Under the pieces are notes generated by a model. That model did no database searches, was not told the origin of the DNA, and saw nothing but the letters and a program-made list of their open reading frames with translations. Position numbers and translations under genes: made by a program. Shown here in pieces: positions 9,163-18,256 of a stretch of DNA of 64,000 bases. The stretch comes from Halomonas halmophila (GTDB taxonomy: Bacteria > Pseudomonadota > Gammaproteobacteria > Pseudomonadales > Halomonadaceae), in contig NZ_BJOC01000023.1 in the NCBI RefSeq assembly GCF_006540005.1, forward strand, positions 31,474 through 95,473. The letters are read 5' to 3'. Position 1 is the first letter of the stretch, and each line of letters begins with the position of its first letter.

Positions 9163-10153
9163 AGGCTTCGTCTCCACCGCTCAGCACCACTTCGCCGGCG
9201 TCGGCCAGGCGGCGAACCACCTGCAGGATGGCCTTCTGTTCGGCCTCCACCTGGGAAACCCGGATCGGCCCGCGGGCGTCCATGTCCTCGCGCAGCAGGT
9301 CGGCGGCACGCTGCGACATGTTGCGCAGGAACTTCTCCAGGAGCGCCTCCGGCGCACCCTTGAGCGCGACCACCAGGGAGTTGGAGTCGATTTCCTTGAG
9401 CACCAGCTGGATGCTGCGGTCGTCCAGGTCGAGCATGTTCTCGAACAGGAACATCTCGTCGATGATCTTCTGCGCGAGATCCTCGTTGTGGGAGCGCACG
9501 GTATCGATGGCGGCTTCTTCCTGATGGGTGTTCATCAGGTTGAGGATCTCCGCCGCGGTGCGGGCGCCGCCCATCTTGCTGCGTTTCAGGTTCTGGCCGT
9601 CGAGCATGTTGGTCAGTACCTCGGTGAGCTCCTGCAAGGCGGCCGGCTGGACGCCGCTGAAGGTGGCGATGCGCAGCACCACATCGTTGCGCAGCTTGTC
9701 GTCGAACATCTCGAGCACATCGGCGGCCTGATGGCGTTCGAGATGGATCAGTATGGTGGCGATGATCTGCGGGTGCTCGTCACGGATCAGCTCGGCCACC
9801 ATGGAGGCTTCCATCAGGTTGAGGGCATCGATGCCGGTGCTGGTACTGGAGGTTTCCATGACGTCCTCGATGAGGCTCGAGGCGCGTTCGCTGCCCAGCG
9901 CCTTGGTCAACACCGAGCGAATGTGATCGCTGGAGTTGAGGTTCAGGGCGATGAACTCCTCGGTCTCGTCGTGGAAGTGCTGCAGCACCTGGCGCATCTC
10001 CTCGTGAGAAACCTGCTCCAGGGTCGCCATTTCCAGGCTGATCTGTTGTACCTCCTTGGCCGTCATGTGCTTGAACACTTCGGCCGCGCTGTCCTCGTCC
10101 AGGGCCAGCAGGAGGATGGCGCTGCGGCGCGTACCGCTCATCTTATTGCTCAT
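9155..10153 (-). CDS. fliG: Flagellar motor switch protein FliG
   Basis: FliG joins the MS ring to the C-ring and provides the charged torque helix that meets MotA. It has 332 residues with the usual N, middle (EHPQIIATILIHL near 122) and C-terminal domains, and the armadillo-like repeats are recognisable. The C-terminal torque helix region (about 275-305) keeps the alternating charged residues. It overlaps the fliF stop by up to 11 bases. A second ATG four codons in is an alternative start. Confidence 0.97.
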   Translation of the reverse strand: MSNKMSGTRRSAILLLALDEDSAAEVFKHMTAKEVQQISLEMATLEQVSHEEMRQVLQHFHDETEEFIALNLNSSDHIRSVLTKALGSERASSLIEDVMETSSTSTGIDALNLMEASMVAELIRDEHPQIIATILIHLERHQAADVLEMFDDKLRNDVVLRIATFSGVQPAALQELTEVLTNMLDGQNLKRSKMGGARTAAEILNLMNTHQEEAAIDTVRSHNEDLAQKIIDEMFLFENMLDLDDRSIQLVLKEIDSNSLVVALKGAPEALLEKFLRNMSQRAADLLREDMDARGPIRVSQVEAEQKAILQVVRRLADAGEVVLSGGDEAYV

Positions 10154-11891
10154 GCTTGTTCATCCAGCCGCGAACGATCATGGCCACCATGCGGGGATCC
10201 TCCTGGGCCATCTCCCGCAGGTCATTGAGGTTCTGCTCATAGGCCGAGGCCTTGCGCCGGCGTCGGGGCGACTCGTAGCTCGCCGCTTCGTCCTCGCCGT
10301 CCGTCGCCTCCTCGTCCGGGGCCTCATCGCCGACCCGGGCGTCGACGCTGGGCGCCGGTGGCGCGGCGGCGGGCAGAGGTTGTTCGGTGTAGCGCCTTAT
10401 CAGCGGACGCAGGATCAGCAGGTAGAGCAGCAGCAGGGCGAGGCCCACCAGCAGATAGCGGCCCAAGGCAAATGCCAGGCGCTGCAGCTCGGGCCGCTGC
10501 CACCAGGCCAGCTTGGTCTCCGGCGACGCCTGGTCGGCGAAGGGGCGGTTGACCACCGTCACCTGGTCGCCTCGTGCCTCGGAGAAGCCCATGGCCTGGC
10601 GTACCAGCCGTTCCACCTGGGCCAGCTCATCCTCGTCGAGGGGGGCGGCCGTCGGTTCGCCGTCGGGCTGGTCGGCAGGAATCTGTCGGTAATCGATCAC
10701 CACCGCTGCCGACAGGCGCTCGACCTGGCCGCGCTCGTGCTCCACGTGGGAGACCTGACGATCGACCTCGTAGTTGATCACGTCGTCACGGCTCAGGCGG
10801 CGCCGGGACTGAGTGGCCGGGTCGGCCGCCTCGTCGTCGGCGCCCGGATCCTCGTCCTCCGCTCCGTCTTCGCCCTCTTCCACCGGTGTCGCGATGGGCG
10901 ATTCGGCGTAACCCGGCGGAGTATTGCTCAGCGCCCCCGGAACGCCACTGGCCAGGTCATTGCCGTTGAGGTTGATACTGGTCTGGCGGCTGCGTACCGC
11001 GGCCTCGTTGGGCGGCTGGTTGGGCGTGTAGCGTTCGGCGGTTTCTTCGCGCCGGGAGAAGTCGAGCTGGGCGGTGACCTGGGCGCGGACATTGTCGCGA
11101 CCGAGGATCGGCGTGAGGATGGCCTCGATGCGTTGGCGATAGGTGCGTTCCACCTCGGCGACGTAATCCAGTTTGGTACCGTCGAGCCCTGTGGAACCAC
11201 CGTCAGGGCTCGACAGCAGGCGCCCGTCCTGGTCGACCACCGTGACCGCTTCGGTGGGCAGGTCGGGCACGCTGCTCGAGACCATGTGGGCAATGGCGTT
11301 GACCTGTCCCTCGCCGAGGACACGGCCGGGCTCCAGGGTCAGCACCACCGAGGCCTTGGCCGGCTCGCGGCGGCGCACGAACACTGAGTCCTTGGCCAGC
11401 GCCAGGTGTACCCGGGCGCCGGCGACCGGTCCCAGCGACTCCATGGAACGCGCCAGCTCACCCTCGAGACCGCGCTGGTAGTTGATCTGCTCTGCGAACT
11501 GGCTGATGCCGAAGGCCTGGTTTTCCATCAGCTCCAGGCCCACGTTGCCGCCTTTCGGCAGGCCCTGTTCGGCAAGCTGCAGACGCAGCTTATGAACCTG
11601 CTCGCCGGGCACCATCAGGGCCTGGCCGCCCTGGCTGAAGTGGTAGGGAATCCCGCGGCTGTCCAGCTCGCCGATGATGCTGCCGCCGTCGGCCTTGCTG
11701 AGGTTGCTGTACAGTACGCGGTACTGCGGGGCGCTGGCCCACAGCAGCAGGGCGGCGATCACCGCGATCGAGGCGGCGCCCGCGATCAGCAGGGGGACGA
11801 GGGGACTGCCGCGCAACTGGCGTTTCAGTCGCGCGAACGATGAGGAGGACTGATTATCCTGGCGGCCGGTGGCGGAAGCGCCACTACTCAT
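10143..11891 (-). CDS. fliF: Flagellar MS-ring protein FliF
   Basis: FliF forms the MS ring, the membrane base of the motor and housing of the export gate. It has 582 residues. The first transmembrane helix is at about 34-54, followed by ring-building motifs (PQYRVLYSNLS near 64 and the YscJ-like domain). A long acidic periplasmic insert rich in D/E is at about 335-375. The second transmembrane helix is at about 475-497, and the cytoplasmic FliG-binding tail is at 560-582. It is the first gene of the minus-strand fliFGHIJK operon and is divergent from fliE. Confidence 0.97.
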   Translation of the reverse strand: MSSGASATGRQDNQSSSSFARLKRQLRGSPLVPLLIAGAASIAVIAALLLWASAPQYRVLYSNLSKADGGSIIGELDSRGIPYHFSQGGQALMVPGEQVHKLRLQLAEQGLPKGGNVGLELMENQAFGISQFAEQINYQRGLEGELARSMESLGPVAGARVHLALAKDSVFVRRREPAKASVVLTLEPGRVLGEGQVNAIAHMVSSSVPDLPTEAVTVVDQDGRLLSSPDGGSTGLDGTKLDYVAEVERTYRQRIEAILTPILGRDNVRAQVTAQLDFSRREETAERYTPNQPPNEAAVRSRQTSINLNGNDLASGVPGALSNTPPGYAESPIATPVEEGEDGAEDEDPGADDEAADPATQSRRRLSRDDVINYEVDRQVSHVEHERGQVERLSAAVVIDYRQIPADQPDGEPTAAPLDEDELAQVERLVRQAMGFSEARGDQVTVVNRPFADQASPETKLAWWQRPELQRLAFALGRYLLVGLALLLLYLLILRPLIRRYTEQPLPAAAPPAPSVDARVGDEAPDEEATDGEDEAASYESPRRRRKASAYEQNLNDLREMAQEDPRMVAMIVRGWMNKHEQ

Positions 11892-12175
11892 GCGGGCCTC
11901 CCCGCTCGTTCGGCGCCAGCGTCCAGGGTGTCAAAAGAAGAAGGCATCGACTGCGTTCCGTCCATCACGGTTCGCCGCCCGGGTCGGGGGCGGAGCTTTG
12001 ATGGGGCTATTATCCGTGGCGCACGTCGACCCAAAGGTGTGAAAAGCCCGGTTTTTGCGCGTTATTTGGTGGCATGCGGGGCCGTCGCACCCTGCTAGGC
12101 TTTGCCCGAACCGTCGGCGAGCCTGTGGCTTTTCGGTGCCGATGCCTTGAAACCCTGACCTTTCCCGGAGTCGCA
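11892..12175. other. Divergent fliF/fliE intergenic region
   Basis: This 284-base spacer separates the divergent fliF and fliE genes and must hold promoters for both operons. In FlhDC-controlled bacteria these are class 2 promoters with sigma 70 and an FlhDC box. No FliA-type or convincing sigma 54 site was found, and the FlhDC box is too loose to place by eye. Confidence 0.5.
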
Positions 12176-12505
12176 ATGAGTTCACCCGCTCTCGAGTCGG
12201 CCCTGACCCAGATGCAAAGTCTCACCAGTCAGGCTGCCGGCCAGTCGCCCAAGGGGCAGCAGCTCTCCACGACAGTCGGAGAGAGTGGTTTCGTCGACGA
12301 GCTGCAGGCCTCCATCGAGCGCATCAACACGCTCAAGCAGGAAGCCGCGGAAAAGACGCGTGACTTCCAGGCTGGCAAGCCGGGAGTGGAACTCGATGAC
12401 GTCATGGTCGATGTGCAGAAGGCCAGCGTGGCCTTCGAGATGGGCAAGCAGGTGCGCAGCCGACTGATCACGGCCTACAAGGATGTCATGAACATGCGGG
12501 TTTGA
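12176..12505 (+). CDS. fliE: Flagellar hook-basal body complex protein FliE
   Basis: FliE connects the MS ring and export gate to the rod. It has 109 residues, the usual size, with the conserved C-terminal helix VDVQKASVAFEMGKQVRSRL and the ending YKDVMNMRV. The start chosen is the ATG at 12176 (MSSPALES), preceded by CGGAG. The upstream in-frame extension is not conserved in type. It is divergent from fliF, as in Escherichia and Salmonella. Confidence 0.96.
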   Translation: MSSPALESALTQMQSLTSQAAGQSPKGQQLSTTVGESGFVDELQASIERINTLKQEAAEKTRDFQAGKPGVELDDVMVDVQKASVAFEMGKQVRSRLITAYKDVMNMRV

Positions 12506-12918
12506 GCCGGATCTGGCGCACGGTTCTCAGGCATTCTTCGCAGATTCGACGTGCCTGAGTCTTGGCGGGCAGTATCGATGCTGTGTCTGAAAACTGGCTA
12601 CGCTTGCCCGTCCAGCGTTAAAAATTAAATCAAAATAAGTATTTACACGACGCAAGCTCCGCCTTTCGTCGTTTTTTGCCTTGCCTGAGCATCCCTCGTC
12701 GACCTTTCAGGCAAAGCTTAATCTCGCTGCTGGCTAACCCTCTCTCCTCTACTACTCGTACGCTCGGTGGCGCCAGTCCCAGGGCAGGCCATGAGTATCG
12801 TGACTCGTGGAAGGGCTCAAGTCGTCCATATCTTCGCCGATAACCTTCAATCATAGCGATTCCGCGCCTGGCACACAGGCGCCGGGCGACCCCAACCTCC
12901 CGATCCACGAGAGTGTTC
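12506..12918. other. fliE to chemoreceptor intergenic region
   Basis: No gene is supported in these 413 bases. The stretch around 12615-12655 is AT-rich, unlike its surroundings. The only recognised element is the FliA-type promoter at 12817-12843. The large distance suggests that fliE and the chemoreceptor are separate transcription units. Confidence 0.6.
12817..12843 (+). promoter_or_regulatory. FliA (sigma 28) promoter for chemoreceptor gene
   Basis: TCAAGTCG, an 11-base spacer, and GCCGATAA. The -10 element matches the sigma 28 consensus in all eight positions and the spacing is exact. It lies about 75 bases upstream of the chemoreceptor start. Confidence 0.8.
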
Positions 12919-14793
12919 ATGCTGAACTCCTTGCGACTGCGTATTCTCATCGCCGCCCTGACGGTGATCGCCGTGGCGTTGATCATTAACGGCGCGGCCA
13001 GTTACTTCACCGTCGAATCCCACAACGAACGCCAGGTCGACCAGAATCTCCGGGCCGTGGCGCACGGCAATGGTCAGGCCATCGAGGAGTGGGTCGACGC
13101 CCGCATCGGCATGCTCGAGGCCCTGGATGCCGTGGCGACCAGCGAAAGCCCCATGCCCGCTCTCGAGCAGTTGCTGGTGTCCGGGGGCTTCATGAATACT
13201 TATATCGCCGATCCGGCGAATGGTGACGTCGTCTTCTCGGCCAGCGAGACCCCGGATGGATACGACCCGCGCGAGCGTCCCTGGTACCGCCAGGCCGTGG
13301 AGGCCGAGTCCACCGTGGTCACCGCGCCCTACGAGGACGCCACCTCCGACAAGCTGGTGGTGACCTTCGCCACCCCCTTCTACCGCGACGGCCAGTTGAT
13401 CGCCGTGGCCGGCGGCGACGTGGCCATCGACGCCATCGTCGATATCGTCGACCAGATCGCCCCCACTCCATCGAGCCTGGCGTTCCTGGCGTCCGACGAC
13501 GGCACCTTGGTGGCCCATCCCGATCCCGAGATGAGCCTCGAGCCGGTCGTCGAGCTCTCCCCGGCCCTGACGGCTGCGTCATTGAGTGAACTACCCGAAG
13601 TCGAGGCCCCCAGGCACGTCATGCTGGGCGAGTCGGACAAGCTGCTGCGTGGCCAGCCCATCGACGGTACCGACTGGCAACTGGTGGTGGCGCTGGACGA
13701 ATTCGAGGCCACTGCCGGCCTGCGAGGCGTGATGAGCGCTTCCGCGATCACCCTGGTGCTGGTCGCCCTGGGTGCGGCCATCCTGCTGGGTGCCTTGCTG
13801 CGTGTCGTCTTCCGTCGCCTGCTGGCGGTGCGCGATGCCATGGACAACGTGGCCAGCGGCAGCGGCGACTTGACCCGAAGGTTGCCGGCGGACGGCAAGG
13901 ACGAAGTGGCGCAGATCGCGACAGCCTTCAACCAGTTCGTGTCGCGCATGGAAGAGGTGATGACCACCATCCGCGACAGCAGCGAATCGGTGCGGGTCGC
14001 CGCCACCGAGATCGCCACCGGCGGGCAGGACCTTTCGCGCCGCACCGAGAACGCTGCCTCCAGCCTGCAGCAGACCTCGGCCTCCATGGAGGAAATCACC
14101 AGCACCGTGGAACACACCGCCGAGTCCTCGCGTCAGGCCAACGGCCTGGCCGAATCCTCCTCCGATGTCGCCCGGCGCGGCGGCGAGGCGGTCGACCAGG
14201 TAGTCGAGACCATGCAAGGCATCAGCGACTCTTCGCGGCAGATCAGCGAGATCGTCAGCGTGATGGACAGCATTGCCTTCCAGACCAACCTGCTGGCGCT
14301 CAACGCTTCGGTGGAGGCGGCCCGCGCTGGTGAGCAAGGACGCGGCTTCGCGGTGGTAGCCGACGAGGTCCGTCAGCTGGCAAGCCGCAGTGCCGAGGCG
14401 GCCAAGCAGATCAAGGGCCTGATCGATACCTCCGTGGAACGCACCGAGGAAGGCGCCAGCCAGGTGCGCCAGGCGGGTGAGACCATGGCCGAGATCGTCG
14501 AGAGTGTCACCCGGGTTACCGATGTGCTGGGCGAGATCACTGCCGCCACTTGTGAGCAAAGTGAGGGCATCAGCCAGGTCAATGTGGCGGTCTCCGAGCT
14601 TGACCGCATGACCCAGCAAAACGCCGCCCTGGTGGAAGAGTCGACCACCGCCGCCGAACAGCTCAAGGATCAGGCCGACCGCCTGTCCGCTGCCGTGGGC
14701 GGCTTCACCCTGAGCCAGCGTCGTGCCGACACGACTTCGGCTCGCACCGAGCCGGCACCTCGGCAGGTCGAGTCAGGCACCGAGTTGGTGTAA
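12919..14793 (+). CDS. Methyl-accepting chemotaxis protein with Cache sensor
   Basis: This is a transmembrane chemoreceptor that controls CheA. It has 624 residues: first membrane helix about 8-30, a periplasmic dCache-type sensor (about 35-270, with R-P-W-Y near 115 typical of Cache domains), second helix about 275-300, HAMP about 305-355, and a methyl-accepting signalling domain with the hairpin tip region around [26 protein letters not shown] near residues 453-480. The start chosen is the ATG at 12919; a GTG two codons upstream is possible. The C-terminus (GTELV) lacks the CheR-binding pentapeptide. Cache sensors often bind amino or organic acids, but the ligand is unknown. It stands apart from the main che operon. 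Confidence 0.93.
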   Translation: MLNSLRLRILIAALTVIAVALIINGAASYFTVESHNERQVDQNLRAVAHGNGQAIEEWVDARIGMLEALDAVATSESPMPALEQLLVSGGFMNTYIADPANGDVVFSASETPDGYDPRERPWYRQAVEAESTVVTAPYEDATSDKLVVTFATPFYRDGQLIAVAGGDVAIDAIVDIVDQIAPTPSSLAFLASDDGTLVAHPDPEMSLEPVVELSPALTAASLSELPEVEAPRHVMLGESDKLLRGQPIDGTDWQLVVALDEFEATAGLRGVMSASAITLVLVALGAAILLGALLRVVFRRLLAVRDAMDNVASGSGDLTRRLPADGKDEVAQIATAFNQFVSRMEEVMTTIRDSSESVRVAATEIATGGQDLSRRTENAASSLQQTSASMEEITSTVEHTAESSRQANGLAESSSDVARRGGEAVDQVVETMQGISDSSRQISEIVSVMDSIAFQTNLLALNASVEAARAGEQGRGFAVVADEVRQLASRSAEAAKQIKGLIDTSVERTEEGASQVRQAGETMAEIVESVTRVTDVLGEITAATCEQSEGISQVNVAVSELDRMTQQNAALVEESTTAAEQLKDQADRLSAAVGGFTLSQRRADTTSARTEPAPRQVESGTELV

Positions 14794-14828
14794 GGAAGCT
14801 TTGGCGTATTGCTAGCCTTTTTGGCAGA

Positions 14829-14856
14829 AGAAGCAAGCTCCATGGCTCTTCTTTCT
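14829..14856 (+). terminator. Imperfect hairpin after chemoreceptor gene
   Basis: AGAAGA pairs with TCTTCT around a loop containing AGC/GCT, followed by TTTCTG. It could end the chemoreceptor transcript, but the stem is AT-rich and imperfect, so support is weak. Confidence 0.3.
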
Positions 14857-14876
14857 GTGCGGTATGGAGTCAGTCG

Positions 14877-17510
14877 ATGACAGATGATCTTGCCCTGCTG
14901 GAAGCGCAGCAGGATGTCCATGAGCTGATTGCCCGTCAGGCGCCGCTGGACAATACGCTGGACGCTATTGCCGGCTGGGCAGGTATCCTGCTGCCCGGCG
15001 CCAGCGCCGCCTTCATGCGTTTCGATCAAGCCCGGTGCACGCTCAGCCTGTTGCCCAGCCAGCGTTTTTCCAAGCGTTACTGCGAACGCCTTCAGCAGGT
15101 CGGGATCGGGCCGAATGCGCCCTCCTTTGGTGCAGCTGGCTACTGGCGTCGGCCAATGGTCACGGTCAACATCGTAAGCGATGCACGTTGGCATGACCTG
15201 CGGCGTGATGCGCTGGACGAAGGGTTGCAGGCTTGCTGGTCCTGCCCGGTACTGAACGCGTCCGGGGAGTTGCTGGGCACCTTCGATGCCTATTTTCGAG
15301 AGTCCGCGGCCCCTGCCGAGAGCAACCTTCAGTGGTTGCGGCAGGGCGCTGCGCTGGTGGCGCTTGCCATCATGCGTGACCAGGAAAGCCGTTCTCACCG
15401 GGCATTGGCCGAGTGGTACCGCTCCCTGTTTGATAACCATCCGGAAGGGGTCTATGAGTTCGACCTGAAAGGCCGTTTCCAGCGTGGTAATACGGCCCTT
15501 GAACGGATATCCGGCTATGCAGAAGAAGCGCTTGTGGGACGGCATTTCAATGATTTCATCGACCCTGAATACCGGGAGCTCACTCAGGATGCCTTCGATG
15601 CAGCAAGGTCAGGAGAGACTCGCCATTACGAAACGGCCGGCATCCATGCCAATGGCCACGTCTATCATCTGGAAATCACCAATTTTCCGGTGACCATCGA
15701 TGAAGACGTCGTCGGTGTCTATGGTATTTGTCGCGATATCACTCAGCGCAAGCACCAGGAATCCGACCTTCGATTATTGCAGCGAGGAATCGAGGCGAGC
15801 CCGGTCGGGGTGATCATGGCCGATGCCACACAGGAAGACATGCCGCTGGTCTATGCCAACGGTGCCTTCTGCCGGATAACGGGCCATGAATTCAGCCAGG
15901 TCATCGGCAGGAACTGTCGTTTCCTTCAGGGCAGTGAGACCGCCCCGGCGAGCATAGACACCATCCGTGATGCCTTGCGAAGGTGCTCCGCCGTGGAGGT
16001 CACACTGCTCAATTATCGTCAGGATGGCTCGACATTCTGGAATAATCTGTCGATCAGCCCTGTGGTCGACGAGACGGGTAAGTGCACCCACTTCATCGGG
16101 ACGCTGGAAGAAATTACCCAACAGCTGGAACAGGAAGCGCAGCTTGCCTATCAGGCGTCGCATGATGTGCTGACGGGGTTAGCCAACCGTTCCGCCCTGG
16201 ATGGTCGTCTCGAAAGTGAATTTCGCTCAAGCCGTGAGCAGCGCCATACGCTGGTTGTGATGTACCTCGACCTTGATGGTTTCAGGGTTATCAATGATGG
16301 CCTGGGCCACCATGTGGGCAACCTGCTACTGGCCGCCGTCGCCGACCGACTGCGTCTGTTGCTCGGAGCCAGCGATACATTGGCCCGTATCGCCAGCGAT
16401 GAGTTCGTCATGCTGTTTCCGGGGTTCGAGAACCGGAACGAAGTGACGGATAAGGCACAGTCAATTCTCGATGCATTTGATATGCCCATCGAGATCGCGG
16501 GACGTGAGTTGTACATCAGTACCAGTATTGGAGTGGCCTACACCGATGCTGGCACCGTATGTTCCCAGGAGTTGCTGCAAAATGCGGGGTTGGCACTGGA
16601 AGAGGCGAAGCGTCAAGGGCGCAACACCTGGCAGTGGTACAAGGAAGGTTTCAGACAGCGCATCAATGCCAGATGCCTGTTACGACATGATATGCAGGTG
16701 GCGCTGCGTGAGCAGCAGTTCGAGCTCTATTATCAGCCGATCGTGGAGGCGTTCAGCGGGCGAATTCGCAGTGTCGAGGCCCTGGTCCGCTGGCAGCATC
16801 CCGAGCACGGGCTGATCTCTCCAGCGGAGTTCATTCCCCTGGCTGAACAAACCGGGCAAATCATCACACTGGGACGCTGGGTGCTGAGGCATGCGTGTCA
16901 GAGCATGGCAAATCGTCTGGCGCAGGGTGAGCGAGTCTTCCCGGTCTCGGTCAACATCTCGCCCCTGCAGTTTCGGCGCGATGGTTTCCTGGATGAAGTC
17001 ACGCGCATTCTGGACGAGACACAACTTCCGCCTGAACTCCTCGAACTGGAGGTGACCGAAAGCATCCTGATGCGGGGCGCCGAACAGGCCATTGCGCTGA
17101 TCGGGAAATTGCGCGAGCGGGGCATCACGATTGCCATCGACGATTTCGGTACGGGCTTCTCCAGCCTCAGTTACCTCCGCGATTTACCCATTCACAGGGT
17201 CAAGCTGGATCGTGCCTTCATCCAGGATATTCTGACCTGTTCGGGCAATGCGGCTATCGTACAGGGCATTATCACCATGGCCCATCACATGAATCTGCAG
17301 GTCGTCGCGGAAGGCATCGAAACCTTTGATCAGCAGCGGGATCTTGGCCGTCGCCAGTGTGATCTACTGCAGGGATTTCTGTTCGCGAAGCCAATGCCGC
17401 TGGATCGGCTGCAAGCACTACCCGACCGGTTGCCTGAAGCAACCGGGCAGCCAAATGATCGTGAGTATCGCTCCAGCGTTTACAGTCTCGCGCATTGGCA
17501 GGCGATATGA
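14877..17510 (+). CDS. GAF-PAS-LOV-GGDEF-EAL c-di-GMP phosphodiesterase, probable blue-light sensor
   Basis: This 877-residue soluble protein has a GAF-like domain (about 15-165), a PAS domain (about 180-295), a second PAS of the LOV class (about 300-415), a GGDEF domain (about 430-595) and an EAL domain (about 610-860). The LOV part carries GRNCRFLQG with the flavin-binding cysteine at residue 347, followed by NYRQDG and FWNNL. The usual Gln near the domain end is Leu410. The GGDEF motif is ASDEF and probably inactive as a cyclase. The EAL domain keeps EAL, the Asn of NIS, the Glu of LEVTES, DDFGTG, the Lys of VKLDR and AEGIET, so c-di-GMP hydrolysis is likely. GGAG precedes the ATG. It lies directly after a chemoreceptor gene, so a role in motility is inferred. 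Confidence 0.9.
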   Translation: MTDDLALLEAQQDVHELIARQAPLDNTLDAIAGWAGILLPGASAAFMRFDQARCTLSLLPSQRFSKRYCERLQQVGIGPNAPSFGAAGYWRRPMVTVNIVSDARWHDLRRDALDEGLQACWSCPVLNASGELLGTFDAYFRESAAPAESNLQWLRQGAALVALAIMRDQESRSHRALAEWYRSLFDNHPEGVYEFDLKGRFQRGNTALERISGYAEEALVGRHFNDFIDPEYRELTQDAFDAARSGETRHYETAGIHANGHVYHLEITNFPVTIDEDVVGVYGICRDITQRKHQESDLRLLQRGIEASPVGVIMADATQEDMPLVYANGAFCRITGHEFSQVIGRNCRFLQGSETAPASIDTIRDALRRCSAVEVTLLNYRQDGSTFWNNLSISPVVDETGKCTHFIGTLEEITQQLEQEAQLAYQASHDVLTGLANRSALDGRLESEFRSSREQRHTLVVMYLDLDGFRVINDGLGHHVGNLLLAAVADRLRLLLGASDTLARIASDEFVMLFPGFENRNEVTDKAQSILDAFDMPIEIAGRELYISTSIGVAYTDAGTVCSQELLQNAGLALEEAKRQGRNTWQWYKEGFRQRINARCLLRHDMQVALREQQFELYYQPIVEAFSGRIRSVEALVRWQHPEHGLISPAEFIPLAEQTGQIITLGRWVLRHACQSMANRLAQGERVFPVSVNISPLQFRRDGFLDEVTRILDETQLPPELLELEVTESILMRGAEQAIALIGKLRERGITIAIDDFGTGFSSLSYLRDLPIHRVKLDRAFIQDILTCSGNAAIVQGIITMAHHMNLQVVAEGIETFDQQRDLGRRQCDLLQGFLFAKPMPLDRLQALPDRLPEATGQPNDREYRSSVYSLAHWQAI

Positions 17511-17621
17511 GCGAGGTCATTGCCAGGGAGCTTGCCCAAGCGCGTCTAGTGGCTGCAGGTATCTTCGGTGCTTGGCTAAAGTTCCCGAAAGTTCGCTTAG
17601 GCCATGAAGGTATTACTTCCA

Positions 17622-17692
17622 CCTCGTGGCAGATCAGCGAGATTGTCAGCCTGATGCACCGAAGCGCCTTCCAGGCCAACTTGCTGGCAGGC
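17622..17692 (+). pseudogene. Chemoreceptor signalling-domain remnant
   Basis: The translated stretch WQISEIVSLMHRSAFQANLL matches the hairpin-tip region of the chemoreceptor at 12919-14793 ([20 protein letters not shown]), and the DNA is also closely alike. The match is only about 70 bases and stops abruptly on both sides, so this is a scrap of a lost chemoreceptor gene. It sits at the left border of the Xre-RES pair and marks a deletion or insertion point. Confidence 0.75.
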
Positions 17693-17762
17693 TCGCCTGG
17701 CACCGGCACAACGCCGCGTCGAGGAAGACGCCGAAGAAGCGTTCGCCTGAGGTGTCGTATCC

Positions 17763-17797
17763 TTGTCCCGGTGACATGAAATAACACATAGGGACAA
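17763..17797. promoter_or_regulatory. Inverted repeat upstream of the Xre antitoxin, likely operator
   Basis: TTGTCCC and GGGACAA form a perfect 7-bp inverted repeat with arms 21 bases apart. It ends four bases before the antitoxin start codon and covers the probable ribosome site (GGGA). Such placement fits autorepression by the Xre antitoxin. Confidence 0.6.
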
Positions 17798-17800
17798 AAT

Positions 17801-18253
17801 ATGGCTTATACTTCGGATGTGGATGTTCAATCCGATACCGGAGAAACGGCCATGATGGCGGCACAGGCACAGCAGCGCCCTGCGACCAATACCCCGGAAG
17901 CAGGGCGCGTCGCGCTCAAGTTCTTCTTCAACATCATGCAGGCCTGGGGGTGCTCTGTTACCCAGCAGCGCACCCTGCTGGGCGGCATCGGCAATACCAC
18001 CTACCACAAGTATCGAAAGCTGCCCGAGGTACGCCTGCCTCGCGACACCATGGAGCGGATTTCCTACCTGATGGGCATCCACAAGGCGCTGCGGATCCTG
18101 TTCAGCAACAGCCCGGAGAAGGCCTACGAATGGGTGCACAAGCCCAATGAGGCGGCGCCCTTCAATGGTCAATCGGCCCTCGCGTACATGCTCCAGGGTC
18201 GCGTGGTGGACCTGGCCGATACGCGCCGGTATCTCGATGCCGTTAGAGGGTGA
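17801..18253 (+). CDS. Xre/MbcA/ParS-type antitoxin of a RES toxin pair
   Basis: This is the antitoxin of a RES-Xre type II toxin-antitoxin pair. It has 150 residues: a degenerate helix-turn-helix in the middle (about 40-90) and a C-terminal MbcA/ParS/Xre toxin-binding domain (about 95-150) with A-Y-E-W and the ending QGRVVDLADTRRYLDAVRG. Family antitoxins bind their own promoter and block the toxin active site. The ATG follows an inverted repeat, and the toxin gene starts three bases after its stop. The N-terminal 25 residues look disordered. Confidence 0.88.
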   Translation: MAYTSDVDVQSDTGETAMMAAQAQQRPATNTPEAGRVALKFFFNIMQAWGCSVTQQRTLLGGIGNTTYHKYRKLPEVRLPRDTMERISYLMGIHKALRILFSNSPEKAYEWVHKPNEAAPFNGQSALAYMLQGRVVDLADTRRYLDAVRG

Positions 18254-18256
18254 CCC

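Noticed and set aside
7303..9363. 686-residue plus-strand open frame opposite fliI and fliH
   Set aside because: It is a shadow of the real genes. Composition is biased (G, A, H, Q) and no domain is visible.
12072..12092. Possible sigma 54 promoter before fliE (TGGCAT followed by GC-rich DNA)
   Set aside because: The -12 TTGC element is missing, and the system has FlhDC rather than an RpoN-dependent regulator.
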